Positions 35,993-44,830 of a stretch of 64,000 bases of DNA are shown here, one piece after another (position 1 is the stretch's first letter; the number at the start of each line of letters is the position of its first letter). The notes beneath the pieces are model-generated. The model made no database searches, was not told where the DNA came from, and worked only from the letters and a program-made list of their open reading frames with translations. A program made the position numbers and the translations under genes. Source of the stretch: Neptunitalea chrysea (GTDB taxonomy: Bacteria > Bacteroidota > Bacteroidia > Flavobacteriales > Flavobacteriaceae); assembly GCF_027924145.1 (NCBI RefSeq), contig NZ_BRVP01000011.1, forward strand, positions 62,001 to 126,000, written 5' to 3'.

Positions 35993-36877
35993 ATGTTTGA
36001 CTTTCGCTTAAAAGTATTTCGTACTGTAGCACGCCGACTTAATTTTACAAAGGCGGCACAGGAGCTTTATATTACACAACCTGCCGTAACCAAACATATT
36101 AAAGAAATAGAAAAACATTTTGAGGTAAAGTTATTTGATCGTAATGGAACACGTATTAAGTTAACCGAAGCGGGAGCGGTGTTGTTAAAACATACAGAAC
36201 AGGTTTTTGAACTTCACAGAAAGGCTGAAATAGAGTTAAATAATTTAAAAAATCTTCAGGCCGGGAGTTTGCGTATTGGGGCAAGTACAACTATAGCTAA
36301 CTATATTATACCATTAGTATTACCCGGATTTAAAAAAGCATATCCCGATATTAAAGTTACGCTAAAAATAGACAATACGGAACGTGTAGAGCAGATGTTG
36401 TTGAATAAGGAAATTGATTTAGGAATCACCGAAGGGTATACCAAATCTTCTGCCTTGGAATATGATGAGTTTTTAGAAGATGAAATTGTATTAGTAACGG
36501 CTTCAAGAGAATTTGGAGAGCATATAACCAAAGCAGCGCTCAAAAGCATTCCATTGTTATTAAGAGAACATGGTTCTGGTACTTTAGATGTAATAAACCA
36601 CGCTTTAGGTGAAAAGGAACTTAAGACTAATGTATATAAAATAACTATGCGCTTGAGCAGTACCGAAAGTATTAAACTTTACCTACTAAATTCTGAATGT
36701 GCAGCCTTTTTGTCTATTTACTCGGTTTTAAACGAATTAAAGCATAACACCTTTAGGGTAATAGATATTGAGAAGGTCTTTATGCAACGCTATTTTTATT
36801 GGGTAAAACTGCAAGGAGAGCATAATAGTCTAGTAGATTTATTTATGAAACACGCTTCCTCTTATAACTACAGGTAA
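35993..36877 (+). CDS. LysR family transcriptional regulator
   Basis: A 294-residue LysR regulator from the ATG at 35993 (an upstream in-frame start at 35954 adds 13 non-conserved residues). The winged helix-turn-helix at 3-62 is clear (DFRLKVFRTVARRLNFTKAAQELYITQPAVTKHIKEIE). The effector domain spans about 90-290 (GSLRIGASTTIANYIIPLVLPGFKKAYPDI). The gene is followed after 63 bases by a YeiH-type membrane protein on the same strand, the usual YeiE/YeiH-type pairing. It probably controls that transporter; the effector is unknown. Confidence 0.94.
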   Translation: MFDFRLKVFRTVARRLNFTKAAQELYITQPAVTKHIKEIEKHFEVKLFDRNGTRIKLTEAGAVLLKHTEQVFELHRKAEIELNNLKNLQAGSLRIGASTTIANYIIPLVLPGFKKAYPDIKVTLKIDNTERVEQMLLNKEIDLGITEGYTKSSALEYDEFLEDEIVLVTASREFGEHITKAALKSIPLLLREHGSGTLDVINHALGEKELKTNVYKITMRLSSTESIKLYLLNSECAAFLSIYSVLNELKHNTFRVIDIEKVFMQRYFYWVKLQGEHNSLVDLFMKHASSYNYR

Positions 36878-36940
36878 TTGACTGTTTGTAAAAGTGATTT
36901 CTTTTACTCATTTCTATGAGGCACATTTGTACTATAAAAT

Positions 36941-37927
36941 ATGTGTCCTATGAAAGTAAAATTAACACCACTTAATAGCTGTAAAGAGTTTTTTAATAAA
37001 AATATTACGCTAAGAGAGATTGTGTTTTTTACACTGGTCTTAATGGCTGTTTTCAGATGGGTAAGTCCGCCTATGGCATTAGTAGCTGGTATTTTAGTTG
37101 CACAATTTATTGGGCATCCGTTCCTTCATTTAAATCATAAACTAACACATGTTTTATTACAAATTTCGGTGGTAGGACTAGGTTTTGGGATGAACGTATC
37201 CGAAGCACTACATGCGGGTAAGCAAGGCTTTTTATTTACCATTGCATCCATTACAATTACCTTAATATTAGGATATCTACTTAGTAGAATCTTCAAAATT
37301 AATAAAAAGACCTCTTTTCTAATCTCTTCAGGAACTGCTATTTGTGGAGGTAGCGCCATAGCAGCGGTTTCTCCGGTAATAAAAGCCTCAGAAAAACAAA
37401 TATCGGTAGCCCTAGGTGTCGTATTTATATTAAACTCTGTTGCCCTGTTAATATTTCCGGTAATTGGACAATGGTTGGGGATGAGTCAGCAACAATTTGG
37501 ACTATGGAGTGCTATTGCTATACATGATACCAGTTCGGTAGTTGGGGCAGCCGCCAAATACGGTGAAGAGGCACTTAAGGTAGCTACTACGGTAAAACTA
37601 GCAAGAGCCCTGTGGATTATCCCTGTATCTTTAATTGCACCTTTTTTGTTTAAGACAAAAAAAGGCAATATGAAAATACCGTACTTTATAGGGTTATTTG
37701 TGGTAGCTATGATAATAAACACTTATGTGCCAGGTATGCAGTATATGTCTGATTACATTACGGAAATTGCTAAAGGAGGACTTACATTAACGTTGTTCTT
37801 AATAGGTTGTGGGTTATCTGCAAGTGTTTTAAAATCAGTCGGGGTTAAGCCTTTTGTACAAGGAGTTTTATTATGGAGCTTTGTCTCAATAGCGTCGTTG
37901 TGGGTAATTCTGTTGTCGGTGGGTTAA
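36941..37927 (+). CDS. YeiH family putative sulfate exporter
   Basis: A 328-residue polytopic inner-membrane protein with about 10-11 hydrophobic helices, of the Cons_hypoth698 / YeiH family (PF03601). Characteristic blocks are LLQISVVGLGFGMN, the conserved SSGTAICGGSAIAAVSPVI, SVALGVVFILNSVAL, and GLWSAIAIHDTSSVVGAA. Members are annotated as putative sulfate exporters and are linked with taurine/sulfoacetate metabolism in other bacteria, but no such enzyme is nearby. An alternative ATG at 36950 would remove three residues. Regulation by the adjacent LysR protein is likely. Confidence 0.92.
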   Translation: MCPMKVKLTPLNSCKEFFNKNITLREIVFFTLVLMAVFRWVSPPMALVAGILVAQFIGHPFLHLNHKLTHVLLQISVVGLGFGMNVSEALHAGKQGFLFTIASITITLILGYLLSRIFKINKKTSFLISSGTAICGGSAIAAVSPVIKASEKQISVALGVVFILNSVALLIFPVIGQWLGMSQQQFGLWSAIAIHDTSSVVGAAAKYGEEALKVATTVKLARALWIIPVSLIAPFLFKTKKGNMKIPYFIGLFVVAMIINTYVPGMQYMSDYITEIAKGGLTLTLFLIGCGLSASVLKSVGVKPFVQGVLLWSFVSIASLWVILLSVG

Positions 37928-37970
37928 AAAAAATGTTAGCTAAATAAGGGGAAATCATCGCAGTTAGAAT

Positions 37971-37978
37971 TACATTTG
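37971..37978 (+). promoter_or_regulatory. -7 promoter element of the MBL-fold hydrolase gene
   Basis: TACATTTG, an exact TAnnTTTG match, 19 bases before the ATG at 37998. The -33 TTG is not obvious. Confidence 0.5.
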
Positions 37979-37997
37979 CCGCAAAGAAAAAGCGATT

Positions 37998-39002
37998 ATG
38001 AAAAAGAGCAGGAATACTAATGTTCATCCTCCTGTATTAAAAGGTGATAAATTTTTAAATATAGAGGATACTCCGCAATTAGCCAATGATGCTACTTATG
38101 GGAAAGTTTTAAAAAAGAATTTTCGAAAACCTAAAGAAGCAACTCCGGCACACGAACTTCCTTATGTAGTATCTAATATTAAGAATATTAATAGTAAGAA
38201 GCCTTCGTTTGTATGGTTTGGACATTCTTCTTATTTGCTTAGTTGTAATGAGTTTAATTTGTTGGTAGATCCTGTATTAAGTGGTAGTGCGTCTCCTTTT
38301 TCTTGTATGATAAAAGCGTATAAAGGTGCCGATTTCTATAAGGTAGAAGATATGCCTAATATAGATGTGCATTTACAGACGCATAACCATTACGATCATT
38401 TAGATAAGCCTAGCGTTATTGGGTTGGCGGGGCAAACTATGGATTACGTAGTTTCTAAAAACGTGGGTTCCGATTTAAAAAAATGGGGAATACCTGCTCA
38501 AAAAATAACCGAAATAGAATGGGGTGAAGAAGTAGTAGTCTCTAAAGATTTAAAAATAACAGCAACTCCAGCAAGGCATTTTTCAGGTAGAGGACTTAAA
38601 AGAGATACCAGCTTATGGAGTTCTTTTGTAGTTGAATTTTATGGAATGAAAATTTTTGTGGGTGGTGATTCTGGTTATGGAGCACATTTTAAGGAAATAG
38701 GAGAAGCTTTTGGGCCGTTTGACGTGGCTATTTTAGAATGCGGTCAGTATGATGTCTATTGGCCTTTTATTCACATGCAACCAGAAGAAACTTTAAAGGC
38801 TGCTGAAGATTTGAATGCTACCAAATTAATTCCGGTGCATTGGGCTAAGTTTACCTTGGCAAATCATGTTTGGAACGAACCCATAAGTAGGTTATGCGAA
38901 GCGGCCGAAAATTCAAAAGTACAAATGGTGACTCCTAAGATTGGGGAGGTTGTAAAATTGTCTGAAAACGTTGAAACAGAAAAATGGTGGGAGAATACTT
39001 AA
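37998..39002 (+). CDS. MBL-fold metallo-hydrolase (NAPE-PLD/UlaG-like)
   Basis: A 334-residue metallo-beta-lactamase-fold protein. The metal-binding motif H-x-H-x-D-H is present as HNHYDHLD near residue 130. Further ligands are His in TPARHFSGR, Asp in GGDSGYG and His in VHWAKF. The opening FVWFGHSSYLL and the block DTSLWSSFVVE match the group containing N-acyl phosphatidylethanolamine phospholipase D and L-ascorbate-6-phosphate lactonase-like enzymes. No signal peptide is seen, so it is cytoplasmic. The substrate is unknown. Transcribed alone from its own TAnnTTTG element. Confidence 0.9.
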   Translation: MKKSRNTNVHPPVLKGDKFLNIEDTPQLANDATYGKVLKKNFRKPKEATPAHELPYVVSNIKNINSKKPSFVWFGHSSYLLSCNEFNLLVDPVLSGSASPFSCMIKAYKGADFYKVEDMPNIDVHLQTHNHYDHLDKPSVIGLAGQTMDYVVSKNVGSDLKKWGIPAQKITEIEWGEEVVVSKDLKITATPARHFSGRGLKRDTSLWSSFVVEFYGMKIFVGGDSGYGAHFKEIGEAFGPFDVAILECGQYDVYWPFIHMQPEETLKAAEDLNATKLIPVHWAKFTLANHVWNEPISRLCEAAENSKVQMVTPKIGEVVKLSENVETEKWWENT

Positions 39003-39137
39003 AAAGGATGTAGCATTTACAAGTTTCTGGTCTTCAAATCATAATAAAATCTTAATTGCTTATTTTCACATTCTCATGAGGGAGAAATTGGTTAATTTTA
39101 TCTTTCAAAACTAAATAATAGCTAAAAGTTATTACAA

Positions 39138-39596
39138 ATGAGAGTTGGAATAGCAGCTGATCACGCAGGCTTTGAACAAAAGCAATACATAAAAGACCTT
39201 CTCCAAGAACATCAGTTCACGGTAGTTGATTACGGTGCCTACGAGTATATTCCCGATGATGACTTCCCAGATATTATTGTTCCGCTTGCTAAAGGTATCC
39301 AATCTGCTCAGGTAGATTGTGGTATTGCAGTGTGCGGTAGCGGTGTTGGAGTTTCTATTGCTGCTAATAAGTTTAAAGGGGTACGTGCCGCTTTGATTTC
39401 CGAGACCTATTCAGCGCATCAAGGTGTAGAACACGATGCTATGAATTTACTGTGTGTTGGAGGAAGGGTATTGGGAACTTCTTTGATATGGGAATTAGTG
39501 ATGGCTTTTTTAAATGCTACGTTTCAGCATGAAGATCGATTTGAAAGGCGGTTGATGAAAGTTAAAAAACTGGAAAAAGAGAATTTTAAAGACTAA
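39138..39596 (+). CDS. rpiB: Ribose-5-phosphate isomerase B
   Basis: A 152-residue RpiB/LacAB family enzyme, interconverting ribose-5-phosphate and ribulose-5-phosphate. MRVGIAADHAGFEQK opens it, and CGIAVCGSGVGVSIAANK holds Cys66, the conserved active-site position. EHDAMNLLCVGGR follows. It leads the operon rpiB-gnd-zwf-pgl, which supports the ribose-5-phosphate role over allose-6-phosphate isomerase. It ends 22 bases before gnd. Confidence 0.95.
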   Translation: MRVGIAADHAGFEQKQYIKDLLQEHQFTVVDYGAYEYIPDDDFPDIIVPLAKGIQSAQVDCGIAVCGSGVGVSIAANKFKGVRAALISETYSAHQGVEHDAMNLLCVGGRVLGTSLIWELVMAFLNATFQHEDRFERRLMKVKKLEKENFKD

Positions 39597-39618
39597 CACA
39601 TATAACAAATATATACAC

Positions 39619-41028
39619 ATGGAAGAATTTGATTTTGGTATGGTAGGGCTAGGAGTAATGGGTAGAAACCTGCTGCTTAATATGGCCGACCATGGTTTTT
39701 CTGTTGCTGGCTTAGATTTAGATGCTGAAAAGGCAGCGTCTTTAGAAAATGAAGCTTCTGAGAAACATCATGTTAAAGGAACCACACAAGCACAACAATT
39801 TGTCACTTTAATAAAAAAGCCTAGAGCTATAATGTTACTGGTGCCGGCCGGAAAACCGGTAGATGCGGTTATTGATTCATTACTGCCTTATCTTGAAGAA
39901 GGAGATATCGTAGTAGATGGAGGGAATTCTTATTTCCCTGATACCAATAGACGTGTTCAGGAACTTGAAAGCAAGGGAATTCACTTTTTTGGAATGGGAA
40001 TTTCTGGAGGTGAAAAAGGGGCACGTTTTGGGCCTAGTATGATGCCGGGAGGAAACAAAGCAGCTTACGAGCGTTTACGCCCTATTTTTGAAGCAATTGC
40101 AGCAAAAATAAACGGAGAGCCTTGTGTTACCTATTTAGGAACAGGTAGTGCCGGTAACTATGTAAAAATGGTACATAATGGTATTGAGTATGCTATTATG
40201 GAACTAATTGCTGAAACCTATGATTTATTAAAAAGAGGATTTGGTGTTGCAGATTCAGTAATTCAAAAGTTATTTGCCGATTGGAATGAATCAGAGTTGG
40301 CATCATTCTTAATAGAAATCACCGCCGATATTTTAAAGAAAGAAGATGAGGTAACCGGAAAAGGATTGTTACTAAATTATATTTCTGATACTGCAAGAGC
40401 AAAAGGAACTGGAAAATGGACTTCTCAGAATGCCATGGACATTCAGGCACCTGTGCCTTCTATTGATGCAGCAGTACAGATGAGAGATATTTCTAAATAT
40501 AAAGAAGAGCGTGTAAAAGCATCAGAATTATTAACATATGATACTAAAGACGCAAGTTTAGATGAAACAGCACTTTTTGAGTTGTTAAAAGATGCCTTTT
40601 ACTTTAGTATGATAAATATATATGCTCAGGGGATGGCGCAATTAACTATTGCATCTAATGAGTATAACTACGGACTAAATTTAGAAGAGGTAGCAAAAAT
40701 TTGGAGAGGTGGATGCATTATTAGAGCGGTGTGTCTTGAAGATTTCAGACAAGCGTATCAAAATCAACCTGAGTTGCCTAACTTATTGTTAGACGAAGCC
40801 CTTGCTACTAAGTTAAAAACTACACAGCAAGCGGCAAGAGATGCGGTTAAATTAGCTATAGATAAAGGTGTTCCTGTATCTGTATTTATGTCGGCTCTTG
40901 CTTATTTTGATTCTTATAGAAGTGAAACATTACCTACAAACATGATTCAGGCACAACGTGATTTCTTCGGGGCTCACAAGTATGAAAGAATTGATAAGGA
41001 AGGTGTGTTCCATACAGAATGGAATTAA
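39619..41028 (+). CDS. gnd: 6-phosphogluconate dehydrogenase (decarboxylating)
   Basis: A 469-residue enzyme forming ribulose-5-phosphate, CO2 and NADPH. The N-terminal dinucleotide-binding loop GLGVMGRNLLLNMADHGF, VVDGGNSYFPDT, GMGISGGEKGARFGPS, the catalytic lysine block NYVKMVHNGIEYAIMEL, and the C-terminal WRGGCIIRA and AQRDFFGAHKYER are all present. It is full-length, the classical homodimeric form. Second gene of the pentose-phosphate operon. Confidence 0.98.
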   Translation: MEEFDFGMVGLGVMGRNLLLNMADHGFSVAGLDLDAEKAASLENEASEKHHVKGTTQAQQFVTLIKKPRAIMLLVPAGKPVDAVIDSLLPYLEEGDIVVDGGNSYFPDTNRRVQELESKGIHFFGMGISGGEKGARFGPSMMPGGNKAAYERLRPIFEAIAAKINGEPCVTYLGTGSAGNYVKMVHNGIEYAIMELIAETYDLLKRGFGVADSVIQKLFADWNESELASFLIEITADILKKEDEVTGKGLLLNYISDTARAKGTGKWTSQNAMDIQAPVPSIDAAVQMRDISKYKEERVKASELLTYDTKDASLDETALFELLKDAFYFSMINIYAQGMAQLTIASNEYNYGLNLEEVAKIWRGGCIIRAVCLEDFRQAYQNQPELPNLLLDEALATKLKTTQQAARDAVKLAIDKGVPVSVFMSALAYFDSYRSETLPTNMIQAQRDFFGAHKYERIDKEGVFHTEWN

Positions 41029-41056
41029 TAAAAACTCCCTATAAACCTAAAAAAGA

Positions 41057-42577
41057 ATGAAATCAGAAAAAAAAGCGGCTCCAACCATTGTGGTTATTTT
41101 TGGTGGTACAGGAGACTTAGCACATAGAAAATTGCTTCCTGCCTTCTATAATCTTTATTTAGATAATAGAATGGGGGACGATTTTGCCATCTTCGGACTA
41201 GGAAGAAGCGAAATGGACGATGAGGAGTTTCGGGATTTGACATTTAAAAGCTTACAGGAGTTTTCAAGAAGGAAACCTGAAGAAGAACCATGGGAAGCTT
41301 TTAATCCTACGATTAATTATTTTCAGTCGGATATTAATGATGAAAAATCATATACAGAGCTTTGCAAAAAGATAGAAGAACTTGAAAAAGATTGGGGATT
41401 ACGAGCTAACCGCTTATTTTACCTTTCAGTATCGCCAAAATTTATAGAGCCTATTACGGTAAGTTTGAAGCATCATGGTTTAGCTTCTGATGAGGATAAA
41501 GACCGTTTGATTATAGAGAAACCATTTGGGTACGATAAAGAATCTGCTATTGAATTAAATAAGTTAATAAATAATTCATTTAAGGAGAGCCAGATTTTTA
41601 GAATAGATCACTTCTTAGGAAAGGAAACAGTACAGAATATCTTAGCATTTAGATTTGGAAATGCTCTTTTTGAGCCACTATGGAACCGAAATTATATAGA
41701 CTACGTGCAAATTACAGTAGCTGAACAAGTTGGTGTAGAAGACCGTGGAGGTTATTATGAGAGTAGTGGAGCCTTAAGAGATATGATTCAGAATCACCTA
41801 TTACAAATTTTGTGTATGGTGGCAATGGAAGCGCCTACCTCATTGAATGCAGAGGAAATAAGAGACCGTAAGGTAGATGTACTACGTGCTATTAGAAGGT
41901 TAAAACCTGAAGAGGTAAATAGAAATGCTGTACGCGGACAATATGCAGAAGGTTGGATGGAAGGACAAAAAGTTCCTGGATATCGTGAAGAAAAAGAAGT
42001 AAGTGAAACTTCGAATACAGAAACCTTTGCAGCTATTAAGTTTTATTTAGATAACTGGCGTTGGCAAAATGTACCGTTTTATTTACGTACAGGGAAACGT
42101 ATGCAGGAAAAAACATCTTCGGTTACCATACAATTTAAACCGGTACCACATGCTACTTTCCCGGGAGAAGCATCTGATAATTTAATGCCAAATAAGCTAA
42201 CCATTAATCTGCAACCACAAATGGATATCAGATTGCGTTTTATGGTAAAACGCCCAGGATTAGAAATGAATTTGAATCCAGCTGAAATGGTATTTAATTT
42301 TGATAGTTGTTCTTCTAATACACCTGAAGCATATGAAACCTTATTATTAGATGCCATGTTAGGGGATACTACCTTGTTTATGCGATCTGATCAGGTGGAA
42401 GAGGCATGGGATGCTATAGCTACTGTATTAGAGTCTTGGGAACAACGAGAGTCTATCAATTTCCCTAATTATCAGGCAGGGAGTTGGGGACCTGAAAATG
42501 CCGAGGCATTAATTGCACAAAATGGCCATGTATGGTCTATGAATATTCATAAATCTGAAAAAAAGAAAGAATGTTAA
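41057..42577 (+). CDS. zwf: Glucose-6-phosphate 1-dehydrogenase
   Basis: A 506-residue enzyme oxidising glucose-6-phosphate to 6-phosphogluconolactone. The N-terminal nucleotide loop is [20 protein letters not shown], followed by [15 protein letters not shown] and the active-site block [13 protein letters not shown] (Phe where Tyr is usual), with [18 protein letters not shown] and [10 protein letters not shown] beyond. It overlaps pgl by 7 bases, so these two consecutive steps are translationally coupled. Confidence 0.98.
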   Translation: MKSEKKAAPTIVVIFGGTGDLAHRKLLPAFYNLYLDNRMGDDFAIFGLGRSEMDDEEFRDLTFKSLQEFSRRKPEEEPWEAFNPTINYFQSDINDEKSYTELCKKIEELEKDWGLRANRLFYLSVSPKFIEPITVSLKHHGLASDEDKDRLIIEKPFGYDKESAIELNKLINNSFKESQIFRIDHFLGKETVQNILAFRFGNALFEPLWNRNYIDYVQITVAEQVGVEDRGGYYESSGALRDMIQNHLLQILCMVAMEAPTSLNAEEIRDRKVDVLRAIRRLKPEEVNRNAVRGQYAEGWMEGQKVPGYREEKEVSETSNTETFAAIKFYLDNWRWQNVPFYLRTGKRMQEKTSSVTIQFKPVPHATFPGEASDNLMPNKLTINLQPQMDIRLRFMVKRPGLEMNLNPAEMVFNFDSCSSNTPEAYETLLLDAMLGDTTLFMRSDQVEEAWDAIATVLESWEQRESINFPNYQAGSWGPENAEALIAQNGHVWSMNIHKSEKKKEC

Positions 42578-43284
42578 ACATATTTGATGAACTACCTAAA
42601 TTGCACACTGCAGTTGCTGATTATTTTGTAGAAAAGGCAAATGAAACGATTGAAAAAACTGGAAAATTTACCGTAGCGCTTACGGGAGGTTCTTCACCAG
42701 CAGGAATGTATGAGATAGTTACAACAGTATATAAAGATAAAGTTGATTGGAGCAAGGTATATGTGTTTTGGGGAGATGAGCGCTGGGTGCCACTAAATGA
42801 TGATAGAAGCAATGCCGGAAATGCGTATAAAAATTTTCTAGATAAGTTACCAATACCTGCAGATCAAATTTATCCGATGTGGAAAGTAGGGGTGACTCCT
42901 GAGGCCTATGCGGATGAATATGCAGCTATTTTAGAAGAGGTACTTACAGATGGTGAAACATTTGACCTTATTTTTCTAGGAATGGGAGACGACGGACATA
43001 CTGCGTCATTATTCCCGGGAGAGGCTGTGATAGATGAAACTGAAAAGAAAGTGGCTGCTTATTTCTTAGCACCACAAGATATGTATCGTATTACGTTAAC
43101 GGCTCCGGTACTTAATAAAGCAAGTAATGTAGCTTTTATAACTTATGGGTCTAAAAAGGCGCCTGCCTTGTTTGAAGTATTAAAAGGAGAACCAAACGTG
43201 AAGAAATATCCGTCACAGATTGTGAAGCCAGACGCGGGTAGTGCTGTTTGGTTTGTAGATGTTGCGGCTGCAGCGAAGTTGTAA
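42571..43284 (+). CDS. pgl: 6-phosphogluconolactonase
   Basis: A 237-residue lactonase of the glucosamine-6-phosphate isomerase-like fold. Family blocks are [54 protein letters not shown] and the C-terminal half [18 protein letters not shown]. It hydrolyses the product of Zwf. Last gene of the operon, followed by an elaborate terminator region. Confidence 0.97.
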   Translation: MLNIFDELPKLHTAVADYFVEKANETIEKTGKFTVALTGGSSPAGMYEIVTTVYKDKVDWSKVYVFWGDERWVPLNDDRSNAGNAYKNFLDKLPIPADQIYPMWKVGVTPEAYADEYAAILEEVLTDGETFDLIFLGMGDDGHTASLFPGEAVIDETEKKVAAYFLAPQDMYRITLTAPVLNKASNVAFITYGSKKAPALFEVLKGEPNVKKYPSQIVKPDAGSAVWFVDVAAAAKL

Positions 43285-43307
43285 AAAAACAATCATACAC
43301 AATATAG

Positions 43308-43337
43308 AAAACGCAGTTCGAAAGGACTGCGTTTTTT
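43308..43337 (+). terminator. Terminator of the rpiB-gnd-zwf-pgl operon
   Basis: ACGCAGT, an 8-base loop, ACTGCGT, then six T, starting 24 bases after pgl stops. The T-run is itself the left arm of a 22-bp perfect palindrome around GGTTTAAACC (43332-43353). Confidence 0.85.
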
Positions 43338-43348
43338 GGTTTAAACCA

Positions 43349-43385
43349 AAAAAGAGACCAAAGCAAAAAATGCAGGTCTCTTTTT
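43349..43385. terminator. Second, bidirectional terminator facing gltD
   Basis: AAAAAGAGACC, a 15-base loop and GGTCTCTTTTT. Symmetric A/T tails let it serve the convergent gltBD operon, which ends at 43409. Confidence 0.75.
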
Positions 43386-43408
43386 AATGAAAAAAACTAT
43401 TACTACAA

Positions 43409-44821
43409 CTAAACAGTGTACATGGCCTTAATCTGTTTGGCAGCATCCCTGCCTTCGGCAATGGCATTCACTACTAACGATTGGCCAATTCTGGCATCAC
43501 CTGCCAAGAAATATTTTGGATTTGCCGAAGCATAATTCTTCAGGCTAAATGGTTTTCTATCAAAATTAATTTTCTCAGTGAAATAATGTGCATTAGCCGG
43601 ACCTGTAAATCCAATGGCTATAAACATAGCATCACAAGGAATGGTACGGGTGGTATTTGGCACTACTTCTTTTACACGGTTGCCATTGGCATCTCTACCA
43701 ATAATTACCTCTGTTATGGTAACGGAGTGTAACGTATTGTTTTGGTCTACATTAAACTCTTTTGCATAACTTTTAAAAATACGGTTACATCCTTCTTTAT
43801 GGGAAGAGCTCTCGGTATACATCATGGCATCTAAAGGCCATGGTGTTTTATCTGAACGTTTTAATGGTGGGCGCTCGTGGTAATCTAATTCCGTAATACT
43901 TAAGGCACCGTCTCTATTGGCTGTGCCAATACAGTCTGAGCCGGTATCACCGCCACCAATAACAATAACGTGTTTACCTTTTACATCAATGGTACGCTCT
44001 ACATCTTCTCCTGAAACAAATTTGTTAGCCTCGGTAAGGTAGTCCATTGCATAATATACTCCATTGATATTAGAAATATCAGCATCGTATTTTCTGTGTG
44101 CTTGTGCACCTACTGCCAAAATGATGGTTTCAAACTCCTCTTCAAGAGCATCTAAAGTAATATCTTTACCAATTTCTACCCCTGTTTTAAAGGTTACACC
44201 GGCTTCTTTTAACACGGCTACACGACGTTCAATAAATTGTTTTTCTAACTTAAAGTCAGGAATACCGTAGCGTAGCAAACCGCCAGATTCTTTATCTTTT
44301 TCAAAAACTGTTACCAAGAATCCGTAGCTGTTAAGGAAATGCGCTGCGGCAAGTCCGGCAGGTCCCGATCCGATAACGGCAATTTTAATTCCAATATACG
44401 TATCAGGTTTCGCAGGTTGCACGTAGTTATTAGCAAATGCCCTTTCTGCGATGGTTTTTTCAATTTCCTCTATGGTAACAGCATCGCTGTTAATACCTAA
44501 AACACATCCTTGTTCGCATGGGGCCGGACAAATTCTACCTGTAAATTCTGGGAACGGATTGGTTTTAAGTAAAATATTATAGGCATCTTCCCATCGTTCT
44601 TCAAAAGCAGCTTTGTTAAAGTCTGGTATGTTGTTTTCTAGTGGACATTTGAAATGGCAAAAAGGCACCCCACAATCCATGCAACGCGCTGCTTGTTCCT
44701 TTTCCGATTTAGGCTCAAAAGGAGCGTAAAATTCTTTATAGTGTTTTACCCTGCTTTTAGGTTTTTCAGCTTTTGCAGTTTCTCTCTTATATTTTAAAAA
44801 TCCGTCTGTATTACTAGCCAT
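43409..44821 (-). CDS. gltD: Glutamate synthase small (beta) subunit
   Basis: A 470-residue FAD/NADPH and iron-sulfur protein that passes electrons to GltB. The two N-terminal cysteine clusters CMDCGVPFCHFKCP and CPAPCEQGCVLG are intact. An FAD-binding GSGPAGLAAAHFL and a nucleotide-binding VIGGGDTGSDCIG motif follow, and it ends with GDARIGQSLVVNAIAEG. It lies 9 bases after gltB, in the order gltB-gltD. Confidence 0.97.
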   Translation of the reverse strand: MASNTDGFLKYKRETAKAEKPKSRVKHYKEFYAPFEPKSEKEQAARCMDCGVPFCHFKCPLENNIPDFNKAAFEERWEDAYNILLKTNPFPEFTGRICPAPCEQGCVLGINSDAVTIEEIEKTIAERAFANNYVQPAKPDTYIGIKIAVIGSGPAGLAAAHFLNSYGFLVTVFEKDKESGGLLRYGIPDFKLEKQFIERRVAVLKEAGVTFKTGVEIGKDITLDALEEEFETIILAVGAQAHRKYDADISNINGVYYAMDYLTEANKFVSGEDVERTIDVKGKHVIVIGGGDTGSDCIGTANRDGALSITELDYHERPPLKRSDKTPWPLDAMMYTESSSHKEGCNRIFKSYAKEFNVDQNNTLHSVTITEVIIGRDANGNRVKEVVPNTTRTIPCDAMFIAIGFTGPANAHYFTEKINFDRKPFSLKNYASANPKYFLAGDARIGQSLVVNAIAEGRDAAKQIKAMYTV

Positions 44822-44830
44822 TTCTCCTTC

